48,339 nt of DNA from CAZVYS01 sp964630755 (GCA_964630755.1 CAZVYS010000005.1:1-48339); one strand, 5' to 3'; positions 40,479 through 47,786 are shown, counted from the stretch's first letter. The notes: a model not told the origin generated them from the sequence alone. Numbers and translations: made by a program.

Positions 40479-41280
40479 TAAAAAAAAGAATAGCAGTCAA
40501 AGAAGGGGAGTAGTATTTTCTTTTTACAAAAGATAATAGTCCTATAGTATCTAAGTCCTATAATAAAATGACCTTTTTTCACGAAATGCCCAGTTTCTTT
40601 TCACAAAATAGCTTTTTAATAGCTCATTTTTAAGAAGTCAACCTCTGTTATTTTCTCCATTAGGTTGTGATATCAATCTTTCTTTATTGTATAGTTTGAT
40701 ATAGTTACGTAATTGATGTGGATAACTACTAGAGAGTAGAGGTAGGGCTTAGCTGTTTTGAAATGATTAGCAGAAATCAATTAGGTCTTTGGGTTTCAGG
40801 AGAGGATAAAGTAACTTACTTAAGTAAAGATACTCCCTCTCAGAGAGTGGTGTACTAAATAAGTAGTTAGGGGTTTGTTTCGGGTATGCATTATGTCGCA
40901 CAATGTATCTTTTGCGACTAAGACTCTATGGCCAAGGGAAGGGGTTGTTTTTGATATATTTAATAAATATATGGCGGCTTTGAAAATAAAAAATAAAATT
41001 ATTGTGGCAATTTAAGCAAAACTGCCCTACTTGTAGAGTTTGTTAGTTTTTTCTATTTCCGAATATCTTACGAAACTATCATACCAGTCCCCAATCTAAC
41101 AAAAGAAATCAAAAGCTTGCGGAGATTTAATTACCTATTAGAATTTAGTGGTTTTCGTTGCAAACCGATCAAATTAGGGTAATTGCTAAGTAATCAGTAA
41201 AAACTGGAATAGCTGAATATACTAATATAAAGAAACCTTTATTAGAAAGCCTCTAGGCGCGTTTTCTTGAGGTAAAATGG
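40479..41280. other. Long AT-rich intergenic region
   Basis: About 800 bp without a credible gene. It contains near repeats of AGTCCTATA (about 40540-40560), a promoter-like TATAATAAAA, a second promoter-like TATAGTTTGATATAG near 40691-40705, a DnaA box (TGTGGATAA, 40717-40725, minus orientation), a 14-bp word TTATGTCGCACAAT at 40891-40904 that recurs at 42238, and GTCGCA/TGCGAC arms (40895-40900 with 40913-40918). I looked for tmRNA, RNase P and 6S signatures and saw none. Confidence 0.6.
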
Positions 41281-41922
41281 TTATATTTGGCCTTTAAATT
41301 CAGCTAAATATTGATTTACAAAGGTTTTTAAGAACTTGGTTCGTGGCTTTGAGAGTTTTTTGGCGGTTTTGGTGTTTAAGATTTTTGGAATATGTAAAAG
41401 CTTTTCAAAAATGTGATTAATGGCTGTAGTGCTTTTACCAGTTTTTAAGTATTGAGAGTGATTGGGTTTTAGCTTTGGGTGGAAGATGGGCATGTTGGTG
41501 GCGCCAGCGTGAGCGAAGATGCGAGTGATAATAGTGGCTCCTAAAGCGTCTAAGTTATCAGCATCCTGAATGATTTTTTCTTCGATAGTGGTTGGTTTTG
41601 ATTTAGTAGTGTAGCGATGTTTAAGTATGCAGTTACAAACTGATTGAATAGTATTTTTCGGAACATTTAACTTGGTTAAGATTTTTTTGGCGGTTTTGGA
41701 GCCATTTAGGTGATGGTTTTTACGGCTTCTAGGAACTTCGATGTCATGTAGCCAGGCGGCTAACTCTAAGACTTTTGGATTTCCCCCTTCGATTTTAGCA
41801 AGTTTTAAGGCGAGATTAGCCACTCGATAAGCATGCCAGTAGTCGTGTCCAGTTGACTCGTTACTTAGTTTTCTTCTGACAATTTGCTTGACTTTTGTAA
41901 TAGTAGCTGAGTGAGAAGGCAT
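41281..41922 (-). CDS. HD-domain phosphohydrolase
   Basis: 213 aa from the ATG at 41922. HD-superfamily metal ligands: GHDYWHAYRVANLAL (His), AAWLHDIE (HD pair), and DADNLDALGA (Asp). Resembles the YedJ/YpgQ-type HD proteins; possibly a nucleotide hydrolase. This start is preferred over the in-frame ATG at 42018 because TAAAAT ends 7 nt before it and homology begins only after it. Confidence 0.82.
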   Translation of the reverse strand: MPSHSATITKVKQIVRRKLSNESTGHDYWHAYRVANLALKLAKIEGGNPKVLELAAWLHDIEVPRSRKNHHLNGSKTAKKILTKLNVPKNTIQSVCNCILKHRYTTKSKPTTIEEKIIQDADNLDALGATIITRIFAHAGATNMPIFHPKLKPNHSQYLKTGKSTTAINHIFEKLLHIPKILNTKTAKKLSKPRTKFLKTFVNQYLAEFKGQI

Positions 41923-42494
41923 TAAAGGTATTTTAACTGATTTCCGAAGAATATGCAAAGAAATGGATAGTTTCTTGAGGTTAGCTGAGGAAATTAATGA
42001 TAGGTTTGTATAGGTCATAATAGATCAAAGTGGATCATAGTTCTTGTTAAGAAATTTGCTTTAGATCCCCTAGTTAAGTTGAGTAGAAATCTTAGTAAGG
42101 TAGTAATATATGAATGAAACGAACACAAAAGTGAGCAGATTAAGATTTTTTAAAGAAAATTTTAAAAAAAGGAAATTGTGGTTAAAAAAGTTAAAAATTA
42201 ATTAGTTAATTTTTAATATAGTTTATTTTTTAAGTTTTTATGTCGCACAATATTGCAATGATAATTAAAATTTGATACTATGAAATTAGTTAAAAATTTA
42301 ACATGTTAACAATTATTGGTTGTTAATTAGTCCCCTGCTTTTTAATAAATGGAGAGAACAAGGTTGATTAAAAACAAGCCAAAGTTGATTATTTTATCCA
42401 CAAACTTGGCCTGTAGTATTGCATTCTATGATATCAAAAAGGGTTGATATATCAACTAAATGCCAAGTTATCCACATATTAGCAAAACATAGAT
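41923..42494. other. AT-rich intergenic region with DnaA boxes and palindrome
   Basis: Very AT-rich from about 42100 to 42350. Holds the repeated word TTATGTCGCACAAT (42238-42251), two same-strand DnaA boxes TTATCCACA (42394-42402 and 42468-42476), an inverted pair AACTTGGC (42403-42410) / GCCAAGTT (42462-42469), and a perfect palindrome GTTGATATATCAAC (42443-42456). The Xer-type recombinase starts 18 bp after the last box. Possible replication origin or Xer-related site. Confidence 0.55.
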
Positions 42495-43447
42495 ATGACT
42501 GCTAAGCAAAAAACACCAACAAATAGCGAAAAAGAGCTAGTTAGATTGATTGAAGATTATTTGGAGTATTTGGAGATCGAAAGAAATTGTTCGCCATTAA
42601 CTAGAAGAAACTATAAACATTATTTACTGAGGTTTGAGGCTTTTATTACTGATTTTACTAGAAAATTTAAGATAGAAAACTTGAAGTTAGAACAAGTTAC
42701 AAAGTATAGAGTTTTTTTAGCTAGATACTTAACTAACAGAGGTGAGCCTTTGTCTAGAGCCACGCAGAGTTATCATGTGATTGCTTTAAGGTCCTTTTTA
42801 AAGTTTTTGATTAAAAGAGATGTTAAAACACTGGCTCCTGAGAAGATAGAGTTGCCTAAAACTGAGTCAAAATCCTTAAAATTCTTGAGCAGCGAACAAG
42901 TAGAAAGGTTGTTAAGTTCGCCAGGGATGTCTACTATAAGCCAGTTAAGAGATAAAGTGATATTAGAAGTGCTTTTTTCAACAGGTTTAAGAGTTTCTGA
43001 AATGACCAAGCTTAATCGAGACGAGATAGATCTAGATAGAAGAGAATTTGGAGTGATTGGTAAAGGAGGTCGGCCAAGGGTAGTTTTTTTAAGTAAAAGA
43101 GCCTGTAAATGGATAAAAACGTACCTAGATAACAGACAAGATGATTGGCGGCCAGTTTTAGTTAGATTTAAAGGTAAAGTGGATGAAGCTAGCCAGGGTG
43201 AGAAAATGCGGCTTAGTCCCCGATCNNNNNNNNNNAATACGTTCGAAAAGCAAAGCTTCCGATAAAGATTACGCCACATGGCCTTCGTCATTCTTTTGCC
43301 ACAGACCTTTTGATGCATGGAGCAGATATACGGGCGGTCCAAGAGATGCTTGGGCATAAGAATATTGCTACTACGCAGATATATACGCATATAACTAATC
43401 AGCAGTTGAGAAAGATACATAACAAGCATCACTCTGGGAATAGATAG
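42495..43447 (+). CDS. XerC/XerD-type tyrosine recombinase (interrupted by sequence gap)
   Basis: Site-specific recombinase. The N-terminal SAM-like domain (LVRLIEDYLEYLEIERNCSP) and the catalytic start with TGLRVSEM (first Arg) precede ten N at 43226-43235. After the gap the correct frame changes: VRKAKLPIKITPHGLRHSFATDLL (His-x-x-Arg), then VQEMLGHKNIATTQIYTHIT (His and nucleophile Tyr), ending at TAG 43445-43447. The ten N are therefore a placeholder of wrong length; by family comparison only a handful of residues are missing. Not a pseudogene on this evidence. Could be the cell's dimer-resolution recombinase or an element integrase. Confidence 0.88.
43226..43235. other. Assembly gap (10 N)
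   Basis: Ten undetermined bases within the recombinase gene. Coding frames before (codon starts at positions divisible by 3) and after (remainder 2) disagree, so the true length differs from ten. Confidence 0.98.
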
Positions 43448-43450
43448 ATA

Positions 43451-43473
43451 CCTGCATGGTCTGTCTCTGCAGG
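43451..43473 (-). repeat. REP element, inverted copy
   Basis: CCTGCATGGTCTG then TCTCTGCAGG: the reverse complement of the consensus with two changes. It begins 3 bp after the recombinase stop codon. Only copy of ten in this orientation. Confidence 0.85.
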
Positions 43474-43492
43474 TTTGATATAATAGACAAGT

Positions 43493-43516
43493 TGACAGTA
43501 ATTACTGTCATTTTTT
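43493..43516 (+). terminator. Palindromic terminator after recombinase
   Basis: TGACAGT-AATT-ACTGTCA (perfect 18-bp palindrome, 43493-43510) followed by six T. Confidence 0.65.
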
Positions 43517-43582
43517 GTTGATGTCTTTCTAATTTAGCTTTAGATAAGACGGCACATTAAAAAGTTAAGAGCGGGGAAATGT

Positions 43583-43626
43583 GGAGGCTGCGCTGAAAGT
43601 GTTTATGTGCTTTGAGCGCAGTCTCC
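43583..43626 (+). ncRNA. Long hairpin upstream of small-protein operon
   Basis: GGAGGCTGCGCT (43583-43594) pairs with AGCGCAGTCTCC (43615-43626), 12 pairs including one G-U. It continues after one mismatch with AAAG/CTTT, giving a stem of about 16 pairs. Stable in an AT-rich context. Lies 46 nt before the first small ORF, so it may be a leader element or an independent small RNA. No named RNA family recognised. Confidence 0.45.
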
Positions 43627-43671
43627 TAATAAAAATTTAGGGTTTACTAGACTGTAAAAAAGGAGCTTAAC

Positions 43672-43764
43672 TTGGAATTTAGAGAATTTATTAGCAGATT
43701 AGCATTGGTAATTTATTTTTTGGCATTAGGATTGTTTCTTTACATAATTTCATTGATTTGTTGA
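43672..43764 (+). CDS. 30-aa single-pass membrane microprotein
   Basis: Starts at TTG after a good Shine-Dalgarno (AAGGAG at 43660-43665, 6 nt spacing). MEFREFISRLALVIYFLALG followed by LFLYIISLIC: a short charged head and one membrane helix. Its stop TGA is 5 bp before the next start. Supported by the ribosome site and by two similar small ORFs following in a coupled array; no homology known. Confidence 0.45.
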   Translation: MEFREFISRLALVIYFLALGLFLYIISLIC

Positions 43765-43769
43765 GGAGA

Positions 43770-44063
43770 ATGATGAAAGATAGCAAATTTTGGAGTGTAT
43801 TATTAATTTTAGGATCAATTTTGGGAGTTATGATAGTTCTCATAATATTGATGCTAAACCCTCATGGTAAAGATGACAGTAATTTAATCTTTGCCTGTGT
43901 TGAGGATGCAAGTGGAGTAAAAACAACAGCTGAGTACGGATTTTGGCCTGGTTTTAAATGGCTAACTCAATGGTTGGTTGGTAAAAGTCACGTTTTGTTT
44001 GAAACTGATAGCTCCATTAGCTATAAATGGTCATTAGGAAAATGTAAGGAGGAATTACCATGA
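43770..44063 (+). CDS. Small membrane protein of about 97 aa
   Basis: Start ATG 43770 or 43773 after GAGGAG. Basic head, one membrane helix (about residues 9-31, VLLILGSILGVMIVLIILML), then an outside domain with two cysteines (ACVEDASG and LGKCKEELP) and several Trp. No family recognised. Overlaps the next ORF by ATGA. Confidence 0.6.
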   Translation: MMKDSKFWSVLLILGSILGVMIVLIILMLNPHGKDDSNLIFACVEDASGVKTTAEYGFWPGFKWLTQWLVGKSHVLFETDSSISYKWSLGKCKEELP

Positions 44064-44203
44064 AAGAGTGGTTTTATTCGACTTTAAAGAAGTATGGTTA
44101 CCAGCAGAGTTCGGTAACCCTTGGGTGTTTTGTATTTTTTGGCACCTTGGCGTCGGTCGGATTGTTTTGTTTCTGGCTGTTTATTAAACGCAGAAAAGAA
44201 TAA
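44060..44203 (+). CDS. 47-aa membrane microprotein
   Basis: MKEWFYSTLKKYGYQQSSVT, then a membrane helix (about 21-42) and KRRKE. Strong Shine-Dalgarno AAGGAGG 8 nt upstream; ATGA overlap with the previous gene proves tight coupling. Cys in the helix. Function unknown. Confidence 0.5.
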   Translation: MKEWFYSTLKKYGYQQSSVTLGCFVFFGTLASVGLFCFWLFIKRRKE

Positions 44204-44227
44204 TCTAAATGATATGATTAACCAAAG

Positions 44228-44289
44228 AAAGAGCTGACGAAATTTGTCAAATAACTGTAAACAGTTAATGCACCCCCGCTCTTTTTTTT
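44228..44289 (+). terminator. Branched terminator with two inner hairpins
   Basis: Outer stem AAAGAGC (44228-44234) with GCTCTTT (44278-44284) encloses TGAC/GTCA (44235-44249) and AACTG/CAGTT (44253-44266) plus an unpaired CACCCCC. Eight T follow (44282-44289). A three-way-junction shape with U tract, more elaborate than a plain terminator; ends the small membrane protein operon. Confidence 0.6.
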
Positions 44290-44363
44290 CTTTTAAGTTA
44301 ATTAATAATTTGAAAAATTTAAATTGACTTAAGTGAAAAGAATATTGTTATAAGATGGTTTTA

Positions 44364-44386
44364 CCTGCAGGGACAGACCCTGCAGG
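44364..44386 (+). repeat. REP element (perfect copy) upstream of RAYT
   Basis: Arms CCTGCAGGG and CCCTGCAGG, loop ACAGA. It lies directly before the RAYT promoter -10 (TATAAT 44392-44397), in the spacer/-35 position. Confidence 0.95.
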
Positions 44387-44391
44387 TTTAG

Positions 44392-44403
44392 TATAATAAG
44401 GTA
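44392..44403 (+). promoter_or_regulatory. -10 of the RAYT gene
   Basis: TATAAT 44392-44397, then 6 nt to ATG 44404. The upstream REP occupies the -35 region, so a protein bound to the REP would block transcription. Confidence 0.6.
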
Positions 44404-45060
44404 ATGCCCAGGAAGAATATAATTAAGGAATACAAGGAAAAGAGTTTTTATCATGTGTATAACAGAGGTGTGGCCAAGCAGAGAATTTACAGAGATAAAG
44501 ATGACTATAAGAAATTTATTGGCTTACTAAAGTTTTATCTCAGTCTGCAGGGACAGACCCTGCAAGTGAAAGTAAGTCCGTCTAAGGTTTTAAAGAATCA
44601 CTCTGAGGATGTGAGGCTTCATTGTTATTGTTTAATGCCTAATCATTTTCATTTGCTTTTATATCAGGAAAAAATTGATTCAATGAATTATTTTATGAGA
44701 TCTTTTGCGACTAAATACTCTATGTATTTTAATGATAGATATAAAAGAACTGGTCCTTTATATGAGAGTAGATATAAGGCGGTTAGAGTAGAAACAGATG
44801 ATCAGTTAGTTTATTTATCTAAATATATTCATTTAAACCCAGTTGAGATTCTGCCTGCAGGGACAGACCCTGCAGGTTATAAATACTCAAGTTATGGGAA
44901 TTATTTAAGATTATTTAAGCAACCGTGGGTAAAAACCAAAAGGATATTAAATTTTTTTCAAGAGAAATCGTATTATGAATTCATGAAAGATGAAGACGAT
45001 AAAGGATTATCAGTGGTAAAAAGTTTGGTCCTAGATAGCCTGCAGGGACAGACCCTGTAG
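44404..45060 (+). CDS. REP-associated tyrosine transposase (RAYT, Y1_Tnp family)
   Basis: 218 aa HUH single-strand nuclease. YHVYNRGVAKQRIYRDKDDYKKF opening, HUH motif in YCLMPNHFHLLLY, catalytic Tyr region FATKYSMYFNDRYKRTGPLY, and YIHLNPV with YKYSSYGNY. Three REP copies are part of the gene: 44544-44566 encodes LQGQTLQ between the first helix and the HUH strand; 44854-44876 encodes PAGTDPAG where relatives have a short variable loop; 45039-45061 encodes the C-terminal LQGQTL and gives the stop TAG through a C-to-T change. All keep frame and miss catalytic motifs, so the enzyme may still work. Confidence 0.88.
   Translation: MPRKNIIKEYKEKSFYHVYNRGVAKQRIYRDKDDYKKFIGLLKFYLSLQGQTLQVKVSPSKVLKNHSEDVRLHCYCLMPNHFHLLLYQEKIDSMNYFMRSFATKYSMYFNDRYKRTGPLYESRYKAVRVETDDQLVYLSKYIHLNPVEILPAGTDPAGYKYSSYGNYLRLFKQPWVKTKRILNFFQEKSYYEFMKDEDDKGLSVVKSLVLDSLQGQTL
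44544..44566 (+). repeat. REP element inside RAYT, copy 1
   Basis: Arms TCTGCAGGG and CCCTGCAAG, loop ACAGA; outermost pairs changed. In frame within the transposase, encoding SLQGQTLQV. Confidence 0.9.
44854..44876 (+). repeat. REP element inside RAYT, copy 2
   Basis: Perfect 23-nt copy, read in a different frame from copy 1 (LPAGTDPAGY). Confidence 0.95.
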
Positions 45061-45127
45061 GTGTGTGAAAAGATAATGCTTGAGGTGAAGCTTTGTAAAC
45101 AAAGCCTGCAGGGACAGACCCCGTAGG
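45039..45127 (+). repeat. Paired REP unit B (89 bp) at the RAYT 3' end
   Basis: REP 45039-45061 (3' arm CCCTGTAGG, supplying the RAYT stop codon), a 43-bp spacer, REP 45105-45127 (3' arm CCCCGTAGG). Same length and largely same spacer as unit A at 27335-27423. Confidence 0.88.
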
Positions 45128-45168
45128 TTGGGATAACTGAGGTGGGTAGCGTGTGAGGAGTGAAGAGT

Positions 45169-46362
45169 TTAAACCCGGATGGGCTTTTTGGTTTTAAAGA
45201 GTTTTTCTAAGATGTCAGCTGGATTGTTTTTATGATACTTACACAAAAACATCATGGCGGCAATAACCGGTGGTTTGTAGCCAGCTTCTTTAAAGGACTC
45301 GATTCGGTAACGGTCAAAGACACTAGCTTCGACTTCGCCTTCTTTACAGCTTTGGCCAGATACGTCGGCTGGTAAGCAGTGCATGTAAAGACCTTTGCCG
45401 TTCTTAGTGGTTTTCATTTTTTCCTCAGTACATTCCCAGTCTTTGTGTTGGGCGTTTTCCTTAAGCTCATCTTTTTCGATCTCTTCAATCCCGGTTTGAT
45501 CGCCTTTTTTGTAAAGTTCAGCTCGTCTTTCCATGGCTCCATATGAGGCCCAGGATTTAGGATAGACAATGTCGGCGTCTTTAAAAGCGTCATTCATAGA
45601 GTTAGTGACTTCAAAAGTGCCTCCAGATTGTTTTGCAAACTTTCCGGCTTGTTTCTCAAGTTCTGAGATTAAGTGATAACCTTTAGGGTAAGCAAGACTT
45701 ACATTCATGCCAAAGCGAGTCAGTAAGCTAACTATACCTTGGGCAACTGACATAGGTTTGCCGTAGCTAGGTGAATAAGCCCAAGTCATGGCAATCTTTT
45801 TACCTTTAAGGTTTTCAAGGCTACCAAAATAAGTTTTAAGATGAGTAATGTCAGCTAAGGATTGAGTGGGATGGTCCCGGTCGCATTGAAGGTTAATAAT
45901 GCTTGGTTGTTGAGGCAAGATGCCATCTTTATGACCTTCTTCAACAGACTCACTAACTGTTTTCATGTAAGTATGGCCGTAGCCTAAGTATTTGTCGTCT
46001 CTAATACCGATAGTTTCGGTCATAAAAGAGATCATGTTGGCGGTTTCTCGAGTGGTTTCACCATGAGAGATTTGAGATTTGGCTTCGTCTAAGTCTTGAA
46101 CACTTAGACCTAAGATGTCGGCGGCAGATTTAAATGAGAATCTAGTTCTGGTAGAGTTGTCACGGAACCAGGAAACAGCTAGGCCAGAGTCAAACACTCG
46201 AGGAGAGATGTTTTGTTTCCACATGGCATACATAATTTCGGCGGTTAAGATAGTGGCTTCAAGCTCTGGAACAGTTTTGTCCCAGGTTTGTAAAAAGTCA
46301 TGTGTATAGCCTTTTAGATCTTTGGTTTTTAACTCATTAACTAGTTTTTGTATATTAGTCAT
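45169..46362 (-). CDS. ygeW: YgeW-type carbamoyltransferase
   Basis: 397 aa, closely matching the length and many segments of E. coli YgeW as I recall it: VFDSGLAVSWFRDNSTRTRFSFKSA (carbamoyl-phosphate STRT motif), DLDEAKSQISHGETTRETANMISF, HPTQSLAD, GKKIAMTWAYSPSYGKP, and YMHCLPADVSGQSCKEGEV. It belongs with aspartate/ornithine transcarbamoylases, but its natural substrate is unknown. Paired with carbamate kinase 55 bp upstream, it likely works in the direction that yields carbamoyl phosphate for ATP. Shine-Dalgarno AAGAAAGAGAT. Confidence 0.9.
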   Translation of the reverse strand: MTNIQKLVNELKTKDLKGYTHDFLQTWDKTVPELEATILTAEIMYAMWKQNISPRVFDSGLAVSWFRDNSTRTRFSFKSAADILGLSVQDLDEAKSQISHGETTRETANMISFMTETIGIRDDKYLGYGHTYMKTVSESVEEGHKDGILPQQPSIINLQCDRDHPTQSLADITHLKTYFGSLENLKGKKIAMTWAYSPSYGKPMSVAQGIVSLLTRFGMNVSLAYPKGYHLISELEKQAGKFAKQSGGTFEVTNSMNDAFKDADIVYPKSWASYGAMERRAELYKKGDQTGIEEIEKDELKENAQHKDWECTEEKMKTTKNGKGLYMHCLPADVSGQSCKEGEVEASVFDRYRIESFKEAGYKPPVIAAMMFLCKYHKNNPADILEKLFKTKKPIRV

Positions 46363-46416
46363 ATCTCTTTCTTAGGAGCAGTTTCGATGTTGCTTCGGAT
46401 AACTGCAGCTATATAT

Positions 46417-47349
46417 TTAATTGGTAATAAATGTGCCGGTTTTACCTTTTAAGGCTTCTATTATCTTAAAAGGATGGGTAATGATGGTTTTTTTACCACC
46501 GGCTTTAATAAATTTGATAGCGGCTTTGATTTTTGGTTCCATGCTGCCAGGGGCAAAATGGCCTTGTTTGATATATTTTTGGGCTTGTTGAACTGAGATT
46601 TTATCTAGATCAGTTTGGTTGGGTTTGTTAAAGTTTAAAGAAACTTTTTCTACGTCAGTTAAGATAATAAAGTAGTCAGCTTTAACAAGCTCGGCTAGTA
46701 GCTCTGAGGCAAAGTCTTTGTCAATAACAGCCTCAATGCCTTTTAAAGCTCCAGTTTTTTTAACTACTGGAATGCCGCCACCACCTGAAGCAACCACAGT
46801 CATGCCGGCTTTGATAAGTTTTTTAATGGCTTTGATTTCTACAATATTAATTGGGAGCGGGGACGGGACTACTCGTCTGTATCCCCTGCCAGCGTCTTCT
46901 TTAACCACAAAACCTTCAGCTTTTAGTTTTTGGGCCTCAAATTTAGGATAAAAAGGCCCGACTGGTTTGGTCGGGTTTTTAAAGGCAATGTCTCTTGAAC
47001 TGACTTCTACTTGAGTGACAATGGTTGCCACGGATTTATTTAGTTTGAGGTCTGTAAAATGGTTTAAAAGAGTTTGCTGGATCATGTAACCGATTTGGCC
47101 TTGCGATTGAGCGCCACAAACATCCATAGGAAGAGGTGGAACTTTATCTTTGGCAGCGTCGTGTTGTAGAAGAAGATTGCCGACTTGAGGTCCGTTGCCG
47201 TGAGCAATGATGAGGTTATAGCCTTGCTTGATAAGATTAGCTAAGTGTTTGGTGGTTTGGTTTACATTGTCGAATTGTTCTTGATTAGTCCCCTTTTGCT
47301 TGGCTGATTTAATGGCGTTGCCGCCTAGAGCAATGACAATAGTTTTCAT
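46417..47349 (-). CDS. arcC: Carbamate kinase
   Basis: 310 aa from ATG 47349. Makes ATP from carbamoyl phosphate and ADP. IVIALGGNAI, IIAHGNGPQVGNLLLQ, GYRRVVPSPLP, VVASGGGGIPVV, VIDKDFASELLA, and FAPGSMEPKIKAAIKFI are family hallmarks. The frame is open to 47523 through a REP element, but TACAAT ends exactly 6 nt before 47349, so the longer form is rejected. Forms an operon with ygeW. Confidence 0.95.
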   Translation of the reverse strand: MKTIVIALGGNAIKSAKQKGTNQEQFDNVNQTTKHLANLIKQGYNLIIAHGNGPQVGNLLLQHDAAKDKVPPLPMDVCGAQSQGQIGYMIQQTLLNHFTDLKLNKSVATIVTQVEVSSRDIAFKNPTKPVGPFYPKFEAQKLKAEGFVVKEDAGRGYRRVVPSPLPINIVEIKAIKKLIKAGMTVVASGGGGIPVVKKTGALKGIEAVIDKDFASELLAELVKADYFIILTDVEKVSLNFNKPNQTDLDKISVQQAQKYIKQGHFAPGSMEPKIKAAIKFIKAGGKKTIITHPFKIIEALKGKTGTFITN

Positions 47350-47384
47350 GATGTTATTGTACTGAAAGAGGTACGGATAATCAA
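47350..47384 (-). promoter_or_regulatory. Promoter of carbamate kinase-ygeW operon
   Basis: Minus strand TTGATT (plus 47379-47384), 17-bp spacer, TACAAT (plus 47356-47361), 6 nt to ATG. Confidence 0.65.
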
Positions 47385-47392
47385 TTAGATAG

Positions 47393-47415
47393 CCTGCAGG
47401 GACAGACCCTGCAGG
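47393..47415 (+). repeat. REP element (perfect copy)
   Basis: Perfect 23-nt copy between the divergent carbamate kinase and the secreted-protein gene, 9 bp upstream of the carbamate kinase -35. Confidence 0.95.
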
Positions 47416-47442
47416 TAGATTGAAGCCTATAGTTTGATGGGG

Positions 47443-47786
47443 TTTCGTGATATAATACGTATTAGATGTGTCTGTATTGGTAATGATACAGATATTTTTT
47501 ATGGTTGGTTTAAGGTAAACCAACCAGGCGCTAGTTGGTTATTGCAATTAACAGAGCGCTTTTGCACCTTAACATAGCGATATCCTAAGCCTTTTTAGGC
47601 TAGTGAAGTTAGTACTTCCTATTTAGATTATTAAAAGTAGCAGTTTGAGTCGGAAGTATTAATTAAACTTAGACTGAAAGGGAAAGTTGGTGATAGTTAT
47701 CTATGAATAAGGAAAAAGAATAAGGAAAAAGAAAGCAAAAAAAAGAGAAGGTAAATATTCAATTGATTAGGAAATGGAGAAGTAAG
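47443..47786 (+). promoter_or_regulatory. Extended -10 promoter and long structured leader
   Basis: TGATATAAT with -10 at 47451-47456 predicts a start near 47463 and a leader of about 320 nt. The leader has hairpin TCTGTAT/ATACAGA (47471-47492) with six T at 47495-47500; hairpin GGTTGGTTT/AAACCAACC (47503-47525); an alternative partner GTTGGTT at 47534-47540 for AACCAAC; AGCCT/AGGCT (47588-47601); TACTTCC/GGAAGTA further on; and an A/G-rich tract before the start. Confidence 0.5.

Noticed and set aside
40479..41280. tmRNA, RNase P RNA or 6S RNA in the long intergenic region
   Set aside because: No tRNA-like ends, no conserved RNase P core words, and no long 6S-like stem could be found by eye.
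41923..42018. Upstream start adding 32 residues to the HD protein
   Set aside because: The extra residues have no family match and the -10 TAAAAT lies 7 nt before the inner ATG at 41922.
43236..43265. C-terminus of the recombinase read directly through the N gap
   Set aside because: It gives NTFEKQSFR and a stop; the conserved catalytic part is in a different frame, so the placeholder length is at fault.
27335..47415. REP copies as a CRISPR array
   Set aside because: Copies are scattered over 20 kb with irregular spacing, occur inside genes, and there are no cas genes.
47350..47523. 58-residue N-terminal extension of carbamate kinase
   Set aside because: It reads through a REP element and the promoter; kinase homology begins exactly at 47349 and the -10 ends 6 nt before it.
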